Shown here one piece after another: positions 51,861 to 59,817 of a stretch of DNA of 64,000 nt. The stretch is from Ramlibacter pallidus (lineage in GTDB: Bacteria > Pseudomonadota > Gammaproteobacteria > Burkholderiales > Burkholderiaceae_C), in contig NZ_JADDIV010000002.1 in assembly GCF_015070875.1 (NCBI RefSeq), positions 620,001 to 684,000 of the forward strand. The letters are read 5' to 3'. The first letter of the stretch is position 1. The number at the start of each line of letters is the position of its first letter. The translations under genes and the position numbers were made by a program. The notes beneath the pieces were generated by a model that saw only the letters and a program-made list of their open reading frames with translations, was not told the origin of the DNA and ran no database searches.

Positions 51861-54158
51861 CTATGCACCAGGAAGCCGATGCGAGCCGACCGCCCACCAT
51901 TGCGGCAGCAGCCCTTGGACTGCCATCCGTCCGAAGCGATCGTCTATAAGGTGCACCACGCCTCGATCCTCCGTCGTGCGAATCACGCGCCCTGCCGCCT
52001 GCACCACCTTCTGCATCCCAGGGAACAGATACGCATAGTCGTACCCCGACCCGAACGCCTCTTCGAGTCGCTCCCTCAGCAACTCGTTGCGCGCATTCAC
52101 TTGCGGCAGCCCCAGCGTCGCGACGAACGCACCCACCAGCCGGTCGCCCTTGAGGTCGATGCCCTCTCCGAAGGCTCCTCCCAGCACGGCGAAGCCTACG
52201 CCTGCACTCCCCGGCACGAACCGCGCAAGGAAGTTGTTGCGCTCGGCCTCCGCCATCCCGCGCGCCTGCACCCACGCGGGCACTTGCGGATATTCACGCT
52301 GGAACTCGCCGGCGACGAGATCCAGGTACTCGAAGCTGCTGAAGAACGCCAGGTAGTTCCCGCGCTGCGCCGCGAACTGCTCGGCGATCAGCCGTCCGAT
52401 CGGCGCTGCGGAGCGCTGGCGATCCCCGTACCGCGTCGAGATGCGGTCGACGATCCGCACATGCAGCTGCTCCGCACTGAAGGGCGACTCCACATCGATC
52501 CAGGCCGTCTCGGCCGGGAGCCCAAGCATGTCGATCTGGTACTGCGGCGGGGTCAGCGTCGCAGAGAAGAGCGTGACCGTGCGCGCCGCGGCGAAGCGGG
52601 GCTTGAGGAACGGCGCCGGAATGAGGTTCTGGATGCGCAAGGCGATCGCGGGCGCGCTCGCCCCGGCCTGCTCCGTCAACTCCAGCACCGAATGGCTGCC
52701 GAATTCTTCGGCCAGGCGCACGAACCCGAGCACGTCGAAATAGAACTGCTGCAACGCCGCGTCGGCGGCGCCCGGCGCCGATTCGGCGAAGTGCGTTTCC
52801 ATCACTACGCACGCCTGCTTCAGCGTGTTGATGAAGTTTGGCGACAACTCCTCAGGCGCGTCTTCTCCCGGGTGCTCCTCGCCCACAGCGCTCAAGGCCC
52901 GATCCACCTTGTCCAGCGCGCGTCGCACTATTCCGGGCGCCTTTGACCTCGCAGCGCGCAACGCGCCTTGCTGCAGTGTCCCCGAATACATGACTCGGCC
53001 CCGCTCCACGAGGTTGTGCGCCTCGTCCGCCAGCACCCCCACCTTCCACTCGTTCGCAAGCGTCGCCCCATACAGCATCGCGCTACCGTCGAACCAGTAG
53101 TTGTAGTCGCCCACGATCACGTCGGCCCAGCGTGCGAGTTCCTGGGCCAGGTAGTACGGGCAGACCTGGTGCTGCCGAGCAATCGAGCGCAGCGCACCGG
53201 CATGCCCACATCCCGCCTGCACCGCCTCGCTCCGCGCCGACGGCAATCGGTCATAGAAGCCGCGCGCCAGCGGACAGGAGTCCCCGTGGCAAGCCTTGTC
53301 CGGATGCTCGCAGGCCTTGTCCCGCGCCGTGAGCTCCAGCACCCGCAGACGCAAGTCCGGCGCGCTCTCCGTGATCTGCCGCGCCGCATCCAGCGCCAGC
53401 TGACGTCCCGTGGTCTTGGCCGTGAGATAGAAGACCTTGTCCAGCTTGTGCGGGGCAGCCGCCTTCAGCATGGAGAACAGCGTGCCGATCGTTTTGCCGA
53501 TCCCCGTCGGCGCCTGCGCCAGCACGCAGCGCCCGCTCGCCGCCCCCTTGTACACGGCCTCGGCCAGCTGTCGCTGCCCCTTCCGGAACTCCGCATGCGG
53601 AAACGTCAGCGCCGTGAGCTGTTCATCGCGGCTGCGGCGGTGCTCCATTTCCTGTTCCGCCCAAGCCAGGAACTCACCGCATCTCTCCTCGAAGAACACC
53701 CGAAGCGATTCCGCCGAGTGCCTCTCCATGAACTCGGTTTCCTCTTGGCTGGCAATGTCGAAGTAGACAAGCGCCACCTCGATCTCTTCCAGCCCACGCT
53801 CCCGGCAAAGCAGGTGCCCGTAGACCTTCGCCTGCGTCCAATGCAGGTGTCGGTGGTTCCCCGGCTGTTTCGCCAGGTCCCCGCGATGCGTCTTGATCTC
53901 CTCCAGCCGATTCGCCACCGGGTCGTACCCATCGGCGCGCCCGCGGACCACCAGCGGCCCGAACTCCCCACGCAGCGTGATCTCAGTCTCGTACTCCGGC
54001 CCGCGCCGCGAAGTGACCAGCTGGTGCCCCGCGATCCCTTCCTGCGCGCTCGGCGTCGGCGTGAACCGCAGGTCCAGGTCGCCACGCCGCGCAGTAAAGT
54101 CGCAGAGGGCGCGGACGGAGACGGTGTACTGCATGTCGAGCTGAAGAAGCCTCTGCAT
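51861..54158 (-). CDS. DinG/XPD-like ATP-dependent helicase with N-terminal PD-(D/E)XK-like domain
   Basis: 765 residues. Residues ~60-180 resemble a RecB/Cas4-type nuclease fold (VVRGRADGYDP, EEIKTHRGD, HWTQAKVYGHLL). The helicase follows: Walker A APTGIGKTIG, Fe-S-type cysteines (CEHPDKACHGDSCPLARG and a later CPYY), DEAH as LADEAHNLVE, and C-terminal motifs LFSATLTPPQYQ, GEGIDLKGD and QAAGRVIRT. Expected to unwind DNA 5' to 3' and perhaps cut it. The ATG at 54158 has AGGG about 9 bp upstream; an ATG at 54134 is an alternative. Divergent from the LysR gene. Confidence 0.88.
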   Translation of the reverse strand: MQRLLQLDMQYTVSVRALCDFTARRGDLDLRFTPTPSAQEGIAGHQLVTSRRGPEYETEITLRGEFGPLVVRGRADGYDPVANRLEEIKTHRGDLAKQPGNHRHLHWTQAKVYGHLLCRERGLEEIEVALVYFDIASQEETEFMERHSAESLRVFFEERCGEFLAWAEQEMEHRRSRDEQLTALTFPHAEFRKGQRQLAEAVYKGAASGRCVLAQAPTGIGKTIGTLFSMLKAAAPHKLDKVFYLTAKTTGRQLALDAARQITESAPDLRLRVLELTARDKACEHPDKACHGDSCPLARGFYDRLPSARSEAVQAGCGHAGALRSIARQHQVCPYYLAQELARWADVIVGDYNYWFDGSAMLYGATLANEWKVGVLADEAHNLVERGRVMYSGTLQQGALRAARSKAPGIVRRALDKVDRALSAVGEEHPGEDAPEELSPNFINTLKQACVVMETHFAESAPGAADAALQQFYFDVLGFVRLAEEFGSHSVLELTEQAGASAPAIALRIQNLIPAPFLKPRFAAARTVTLFSATLTPPQYQIDMLGLPAETAWIDVESPFSAEQLHVRIVDRISTRYGDRQRSAAPIGRLIAEQFAAQRGNYLAFFSSFEYLDLVAGEFQREYPQVPAWVQARGMAEAERNNFLARFVPGSAGVGFAVLGGAFGEGIDLKGDRLVGAFVATLGLPQVNARNELLRERLEEAFGSGYDYAYLFPGMQKVVQAAGRVIRTTEDRGVVHLIDDRFGRMAVQGLLPQWWAVGSHRLPGA

Positions 54159-54203
54159 TGTCGCCGCCCTCTCGCGAACCCCCTGCGGCAAAATCCCTGA
54201 GGC

Positions 54204-55115
54204 ATGACCGCCCCCCTCGACCTCCTCACCCTGCGCGTCATCCTCTCCGTCGCCGAATCCGGCTCGATCAGCGCCGGCAGCGAGAAGCTGCAGCTCGCCG
54301 TCGCCGCCGCCAGCGCCCGCATCTCCGCGCTCGAAACCGCCCTCGGCATCCGCATCTTCGAACGCTCCCCCCGCGGCGTGGAGCTCACCACCGCCGGCCG
54401 CATGCTGGTGCAGCGCGGGGGCGAACTCCTCGGCGCGGCCGACCAGCTGGTGGCCGACCTGCAGGACTGGGGCGCGGGCCTGGCCGGCCACGTGCGCATG
54501 CTGGCCAATGCCTCGGCTCTCCTGCAGGTCCTGCCCGAACGCCTCGAAGCCTTCATGCGCACGCACCCGCGCATCCGCGTCGAGGTCGAGGAGCGCATCA
54601 GTCCCGAGATCCCGGTGGCACTGCTGGAAGGCCGCGCCGACGTCGGCGTGGTCGACGTCGCCACACCGTCCGCCGGCCTCAGCTTCCTGCCCTTCTTCCA
54701 GGATGCCGTCTCCCTCGTCATCCCGGCGAACCACGCACTGGCCAACCAGACGGAAATCCGCCTCTCCCAGCTCGTCGCCGAGAACTTCATCGTCCTCACC
54801 GGCGCCAACGCCCTGCGCACGCGCCTCTTCAACGCCGCCTCCGCGCTGGGCCAGCCACTGAAGGTCCGCATGCAGATGCGCAGCTTCGACGCCGCCTGCC
54901 GCATGGTGGCCGCCGGCCTGGGCGTGGCGGTGCTGCCGGCCACGGCCATCCTGCCGCAGCTGGCGCACCTGCCGCTGAAGGCCCTGCCCATCGCCGAGGA
55001 CTGGGCCCGGCGCACCCACTACCTGGTGCTGCGCACCGGCGACGAGGCCACTGCCGCGGCACGCACGCTGGTGCAGGCGCTGCGGCAGCCGTCCGCGCCG
55101 CCCGTCTCAGGGTAA
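54204..55115 (+). CDS. LysR-family transcriptional regulator
   Basis: 303 residues. N-terminal winged helix (LLTLRVILSVAESGSISAGSEKL, ALGIRIFERSPRGVELTTAG) and a periplasmic-binding-like effector domain. It precedes the sugar-acid/hydroxy-acid genes on the same strand, with an 81-bp gap to the next start, and probably controls them. Divergent regulators are more usual for this family; here the divergent neighbour is the helicase. Confidence 0.92.
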   Translation: MTAPLDLLTLRVILSVAESGSISAGSEKLQLAVAAASARISALETALGIRIFERSPRGVELTTAGRMLVQRGGELLGAADQLVADLQDWGAGLAGHVRMLANASALLQVLPERLEAFMRTHPRIRVEVEERISPEIPVALLEGRADVGVVDVATPSAGLSFLPFFQDAVSLVIPANHALANQTEIRLSQLVAENFIVLTGANALRTRLFNAASALGQPLKVRMQMRSFDAACRMVAAGLGVAVLPATAILPQLAHLPLKALPIAEDWARRTHYLVLRTGDEATAAARTLVQALRQPSAPPVSG

Positions 55116-55196
55116 GCCCGGACTTCGCCGATCGCGAAAGCCGCCGTCGCCGCGGCCGGATTGCCCCAGCGAAAGGCCACCCGCAGACTCCCCGCG

Positions 55197-56351
55197 ATGA
55201 AGATCGCCTCCGTCCGCGCCACGCCGCTCAACCTGCCCGTCACCATGGGGCAGGGCGCCCGCGCCAAGTCCACGTCCCTCTCCCTGTGCATCGTCGACGT
55301 CACGCTGGACGACGGCCGCGTGGGGACCGGCATGACCGCCATCACCGAGGAAGAGGTGGTGGCCTCCATCGTCAACGACATCGCCAGCCACGCGCTGGTC
55401 GGGCTCGACCCGCTGCGGCACGAGCAGGTCTGGGACAAGCTGTACTGGCTGCTCACGCCGCGCGGCCAGTCGGGCTACGCCAGCCACGCCATCGCCGCCA
55501 TCGACCTGGCGCTGTGGGATCTCAAGGGCCAGATCCTCGGCCAGCCCGTGTGGCGCCTCCTGGGCGGCGCGCGGCCGCAGGTGCCGGTGTATGCCACCTT
55601 CGGCTTCGCCTTCTACGACCGCGACGAGCTCGCCGCCGCCGCCAAGTCCTGGGTGGAGCGCGGCTTCCAGCGCCTGAAGATGACGGTGGGCCACCACGGC
55701 CTGCAGCGGCGCGACGAGCCGCGGCCGCTGGCCGAGGTGATCCGCGAGGACGTCAAGCGCATCGAGGCTGTGCGCGCCGCCGTCGGGCCCGACGTGCAGA
55801 TCTACATCGACGCCAACTGCAGCCTGGACTATTTCCACGCCCGGGCGCTGGCGCAGCGCATCGAGGAGTTCGACATCGCGTTCTTCGAGGAGCCCGTTTC
55901 CCAGAACGACATTCCCAACATGGTGAAGCTGCGCGCGCAGACCCGCATCCCGCTGGCCGCCGGCCAGAACGAAGGCCTCGCTTCCCGCTTCCGCGACATG
56001 CTGGTGGCGCAGGCCGTCGACGTGGTGCAGCCCAACGCCTGCATCAGCGGCGGCTATACGCAATGCCTGCGCATCGCCGGCATGGCGGCCGCCTTCAACA
56101 CGCAGTACGCCAACGGCGGCGCCTGGCCGCACCACAACATGCACCTGCATGCGGGCCTGGCCAACGGCTCGCTGGTGGAATACCACTCGGTGGCGGTCGA
56201 GGTCTGCAAGCAGGTCTTCGACGGGCTGCCGGAACCCACCCAGGGCATGCTGGCGCTGCCCGAGGAACCCGGCCTGGGCTTCAAGCCCAACCGCGACCGC
56301 GTCGCCGAACTGGCCAAGCGGCCCGGCTCGCGCGGCGTCGGCAAGGCCTGA
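55197..56351 (+). CDS. Mandelate racemase/muconate lactonizing enzyme family protein
   Basis: 384 residues of the enolase superfamily. Metal ligands are visible as Asp in YIDANCSLDY, Glu in FFEEPVSQND and Glu in AAGQNEGLAS. The K-x-K base motif reads RLKMTVG, so the second Lys is Thr. The Asp of the usual Asp-His dyad appears as Asn (VVQPNACISGG), while a His cluster remains (WPHHNMHLHAG). It therefore probably catalyses a dehydration or a one-base reaction on an acid sugar. It overlaps nothing and is 34 bp before the receptor gene. Confidence 0.88.
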   Translation: MKIASVRATPLNLPVTMGQGARAKSTSLSLCIVDVTLDDGRVGTGMTAITEEEVVASIVNDIASHALVGLDPLRHEQVWDKLYWLLTPRGQSGYASHAIAAIDLALWDLKGQILGQPVWRLLGGARPQVPVYATFGFAFYDRDELAAAAKSWVERGFQRLKMTVGHHGLQRRDEPRPLAEVIREDVKRIEAVRAAVGPDVQIYIDANCSLDYFHARALAQRIEEFDIAFFEEPVSQNDIPNMVKLRAQTRIPLAAGQNEGLASRFRDMLVAQAVDVVQPNACISGGYTQCLRIAGMAAAFNTQYANGGAWPHHNMHLHAGLANGSLVEYHSVAVEVCKQVFDGLPEPTQGMLALPEEPGLGFKPNRDRVAELAKRPGSRGVGKA

Positions 56352-56385
56352 TGCAGTACTTAAAAATCATCCAAGGAGACATGCT

Positions 56386-57357
56386 TTGAAGACGAACACC
56401 ACCCGCCGCCTCGTCCTGGCCGCCGCCCTCGCCGCCGCCTTGCCCCTGGCCCACGCGCAGGGCGACTACCCGAGCCGGCCGATCCGCCTGTTCGTCGGCT
56501 ACAGCGCCGGCGGCGGCGTCGACGCGCTCGCCCGCATGCTGTCCGCACGCCTGCCCGCCGTGCTCGGCCAGCAGGTGGTGGTGGAGAATCGCCCCGGCGC
56601 CACCGGCATGATCGCCGCCGACGCCGTGGCCAAGTCACCGGCCGACGGCTACACGCTGCTGCTGGGCGAGACCGGCCTGATGATCGCGCCGCACCTGCAG
56701 GCCAAGAGCGTGGTCGACCCGCTGAAAGACCTGATGCCGGTGGCCAGCACCTTCGTGCTGCCGCTGATGGTGGTGGCCAACAACAACGTACCGGCCGCCA
56801 ACCCCAGGCAGATGGTGGAGCTGCTGAAGAAGAGCCCGGGCAAGTACTCGTACGCCACCTCCGGCGTGGGCACGGTGCACCACCTGGGCATGGAGATGCT
56901 CAAGGCCGGCACCGGCAGTTTCATCGTGCACGTGCCGTACCGCGGCGCCTCGCAGATCGTGCCGGACGTGATCAGCGGGCAGGTGCCCTTCGGCGTGGTG
57001 AGCGCGGCCGCCGGCATGGCGCAGGCCAAGGCGGGCAAGCTGCGCGCCGTCGGCCTGATGTCGCTGAACAAGCTGCCCGGCGCCGAGGACGTACCGGCCA
57101 TCGCCGATGCGGTGCCCGGCTTCAACGTGGCGCCGCGCATCATGGTGCTGGCGCCCAACGGCACGCCGGCGCCCGTCGTCGACAAGCTCAATGCCGCCCT
57201 GCGCACCGTGCTGGAGAGCGCGGACCTGAAGCAGGCCGCCACGCTGCAGGGCGCCATCCCTTCCTATATGGCGCCAGCGCAGCTGGCCACGACCATGCAG
57301 CGCGAGTACACCGCCTGGGGCAAGGTGATCAAGTCGCAGGACATCAAGGCGGAGTGA
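56386..57357 (+). CDS. Tripartite tricarboxylate transporter substrate-binding (Bug-family) protein
   Basis: 323 residues. Signal peptide (RRLVLAAALAAALPLAHAQ) then the Bug fold: YPSRPIRLFVGYSAGGGVD, VVENRPGATGMIAADAVAKS, GKYSYATSGVGTVHHLGME, HVPYRGASQIVPDVISGQV. The TTG at 56386 is the start, 7 bp after AAGGAG. An ATG at 56381 opens only a two-codon frame overlapping it. No TctA/TctB membrane genes are adjacent, as is usual for orphan Bug receptors in Burkholderiales. Confidence 0.92.
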   Translation: MKTNTTRRLVLAAALAAALPLAHAQGDYPSRPIRLFVGYSAGGGVDALARMLSARLPAVLGQQVVVENRPGATGMIAADAVAKSPADGYTLLLGETGLMIAPHLQAKSVVDPLKDLMPVASTFVLPLMVVANNNVPAANPRQMVELLKKSPGKYSYATSGVGTVHHLGMEMLKAGTGSFIVHVPYRGASQIVPDVISGQVPFGVVSAAAGMAQAKAGKLRAVGLMSLNKLPGAEDVPAIADAVPGFNVAPRIMVLAPNGTPAPVVDKLNAALRTVLESADLKQAATLQGAIPSYMAPAQLATTMQREYTAWGKVIKSQDIKAE

Positions 57358-57366
57358 GCACCGCGC

Positions 57367-58521
57367 GTGCCGCAAAGCTTCCTCTGCCTGCACGACTTCG
57401 AGGCGGCCGCGCGGGCGCGGCTGCCCGGCGGCCTGTACGGCTTCGCGGCCGGCGGTTCGGCCGACGGCTGGTCGGCGCGCAACAACCGGGCGGCGTTCGA
57501 TCGCTGGGCCTTCGTGCCGCGCACGCTGGCGACGCTGCCGCAGCGTCGGCAGGACGTCACGCTGTTCGGCCAGCCTTTCCGTTCGCCCTGCGGCATCGCG
57601 CCGCTGGGTGTCAGCGCCATGTTCCAGTTCGATGCGGACGTGGCAATGGCCCGCGCGGCCGCCGACGCCGGCGTGCCCTTCGTCCTGAGCGGCGCGTCGC
57701 TCACGCCGCTGGAGCGCGTGTTCGCCGCCAACCCGCAAGCCTGGTTCCAGGCCTACGTGGACGGTGACCGCGAGCGCACCGCGCGGCTGCTGGCGCGCCT
57801 GCAGCGCACCACCTGCCAGGTGCTGGTGGTGACGGTGGACACGCCGGTGGCGCCCAGCCGCGAGCTGAGCCTGCGGCATGGCTTCTCCATCCCCGTGCGG
57901 CCCAGCTTGCGCCTGGCACTCAACGCCGCACTGCATCCGCGCTGGCTGTTCGGCACCGCGGCGCGCACGCTGCTGGCCGGCGGCATCCCGCGCATGGAGA
58001 ACCAGGACGCCGGGCCGCTGCACCGCGTGACCGAGGCGCCCACCGGCGTCGTGCATCCGCCGATCACGTGGGACGACCTGGCGTTCATCCGCAGCCGATG
58101 GGACCGCACGCTGGTGGTCAAGGGCGTGGTGCATCCGGAGGACGCCGTGCGCTATCGCGCGCTCGGTGCCGACGGTCTGGTCGTGTCGAACCACGGCGGC
58201 CGCCAGCTCGATGGCACGATCGCGCCGCTGGATGCGCTGCCCGCGATCCGCGCGGCGTTGCCGGACGTGCCGGTGCTGCTGGATGGCGGCATCCGGCGCG
58301 GCACCGACGTGGCCAAGGCGCTGGCACTGGGCGCGGCCTGCGTGTTCACCGGGCGGCCGATGCTGTTCGCGGTGGCCGCCGCCGGTGAGGCCGGTGTGGC
58401 CAGCGCGCTCGCACTCCTGCGCGCCGAGGTGGACCGCACCCAGGCCCTGCTCGGCGCCGGAACGATCGGCGAGCTTGGTCCGAGCCACGTCGTGCGCGCC
58501 GATGGCGCGGTGCCGAAATAG
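57367..58521 (+). CDS. FMN-dependent alpha-hydroxy-acid oxidase/dehydrogenase
   Basis: 384 residues in a TIM barrel: GLYGFAAGGSADGWSARNN near the N-terminus, FRSPCGIAPLGVSAMFQFDADVA (FMN site, given in part), VVKGVVHPEDAV with the flavin-contacting Lys, and the active-site SNHGGRQLDGT (catalytic His-Gly-Gly-Arg). LLDGGIRRGTDVAKALALGA binds the FMN phosphate. It oxidises a 2-hydroxy acid to a 2-oxo acid, plausibly the product handled by the enolase-superfamily enzyme upstream. GTG start 9 bp after the receptor stop. Confidence 0.9.
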   Translation: MPQSFLCLHDFEAAARARLPGGLYGFAAGGSADGWSARNNRAAFDRWAFVPRTLATLPQRRQDVTLFGQPFRSPCGIAPLGVSAMFQFDADVAMARAAADAGVPFVLSGASLTPLERVFAANPQAWFQAYVDGDRERTARLLARLQRTTCQVLVVTVDTPVAPSRELSLRHGFSIPVRPSLRLALNAALHPRWLFGTAARTLLAGGIPRMENQDAGPLHRVTEAPTGVVHPPITWDDLAFIRSRWDRTLVVKGVVHPEDAVRYRALGADGLVVSNHGGRQLDGTIAPLDALPAIRAALPDVPVLLDGGIRRGTDVAKALALGAACVFTGRPMLFAVAAAGEAGVASALALLRAEVDRTQALLGAGTIGELGPSHVVRADGAVPK

Positions 58522-58636
58522 CGATGGCGTCGGGCCACGGCATGCCGCCGCGCATGTCGTGCCAAAGTGCACGGTGGCGCACGCGGGGCGCTCCTATCAT
58601 TCGCGCCTTTCCACTGCACCCACCGGCACCCCGCGC

Positions 58637-59260
58637 ATGAAGACTCCTTTCGCCCTGCTCGCGATCTCCCTCTCGGCCACGCTCGTCGCCTGTGGCAAGG
58701 CCGACGCGCCCGACACCGCGGAGGCGGACGCGAAGGAGCAGGCCGCGCCCGCCGCGCAACAAGCCGCGGCGCCGGCCGCACCCACGCCGCCGGCCGCGCC
58801 CGTGCGCAAGGAACCCACCGTGGAAGACATCGAACGCTGGCAGCGCGGCATGGCCGCCGAGAAGAAGGCGGTGCAGGAGGCGGCCGCGAAGCTGGCCGCC
58901 ACCGCCAAGGACGACCAGGCAGCCAGGCTCGAGGCCCTCTCCGCCTCGCTCGAGATGAACACCCTCGATGCCGGCGCCGCCGCTGCCGGCGTGGACCGCG
59001 ACGCCTACCGCCGCATCCGCTCCACCTTCTCCGAGGCGGTGTCCACTCTGAGCCCCCTCGAGATGGAGATGGACGTCTCGAAGATGCCCGCCAACATGGT
59101 GGAGCAGATGAAGCAGGGCCGCGAACAGTCCGCGGCGCAGCTGGCCGGACGCCTGTCGCCGGACCTGTTCGCCGCGCTCAAGACGCGCGCCGCGGAACTG
59201 CGGCAGCAGGACAAGGAGCTGGTGGGCGAGCGGCTGAAGGTGGCGAGCGCGGCGCGCTGA
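58637..59260 (+). CDS. Putative lipoprotein of unknown function
   Basis: 207 residues. A lipoprotein signal (LLAISLSATLVAC, lipobox LVAC) is followed by an Ala/Pro-rich spacer and a helical, Ala/Glu/Lys-rich body (ERWQRGMAAEKKAVQEAA, FAALKTRAAELRQQDKELV). It is probably anchored in a cell-envelope membrane. I do not recognise a family. It stands alone between the oxidase gene and a convergent VOC gene. Confidence 0.8.
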   Translation: MKTPFALLAISLSATLVACGKADAPDTAEADAKEQAAPAAQQAAAPAAPTPPAAPVRKEPTVEDIERWQRGMAAEKKAVQEAAAKLAATAKDDQAARLEALSASLEMNTLDAGAAAAGVDRDAYRRIRSTFSEAVSTLSPLEMEMDVSKMPANMVEQMKQGREQSAAQLAGRLSPDLFAALKTRAAELRQQDKELVGERLKVASAAR

Positions 59261-59276
59261 GCCCGCGGCGCGGCGC

Positions 59277-59669
59277 TCAGCCGCCCGACCCCGGCACCTC
59301 CTCGATCAGCGCCATGATGTTGCCCTCGCTGTCCTTGAACCAGGCGGCCTTGGCGCCGCCGGCCGTGATGGCGACTTCCGGGCTTTTCTCGCCCGGCATG
59401 TCGTAGTCCTCGAACACGACGCCTTTCGCCTTCAGCTTGCGGATCAAGCCGTCGACGTCCGTCACCGACCAGAAGGCCTGGCTGGCCTGCGAGGTGCCGG
59501 CGTTCGGCGTCGGGTAGAGGAAGGCGGCGGTGCCCTTGGCGAACTCGTACACGACCCCGCCGTTGGTTTCCATCTTCGGCGTCAGGCCGACCTTCTCCTC
59601 GTAGAACCGCCGGGCCCGGGGGAGGTCCCGGGCCGGGATGTACGCGTACATCGCGAATGCATGGAGCAT
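59277..59669 (-). CDS. VOC-family (glyoxalase-like) protein
   Basis: 130 residues: YIPARDLPRARRFYEEKVGL, FAKGTAAFLYPTPNAGTSQ and the closing KAAWFKDSEGNIMALIEE. First-half metal ligands are poorly conserved, so catalytic activity is uncertain. The ATG at 59669 is preceded by an AAAGGAG site. Convergent with the lipoprotein gene. Confidence 0.86.
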   Translation of the reverse strand: MLHAFAMYAYIPARDLPRARRFYEEKVGLTPKMETNGGVVYEFAKGTAAFLYPTPNAGTSQASQAFWSVTDVDGLIRKLKAKGVVFEDYDMPGEKSPEVAITAGGAKAAWFKDSEGNIMALIEEVPGSGG

Positions 59670-59817
59670 TTCGTTCTCCTTTGGCTGGATGAAGCCCCAG
59701 TGTGCGCGGATGGACCGGCACGCGGGACGGGAAACACCTTGTCACCAGACCTGGGGACAGACACGCCGCCAGCCCGTTCCTAGCATCCGCGCCGTCACGC
59801 TGAAAAGGAACGCGACC

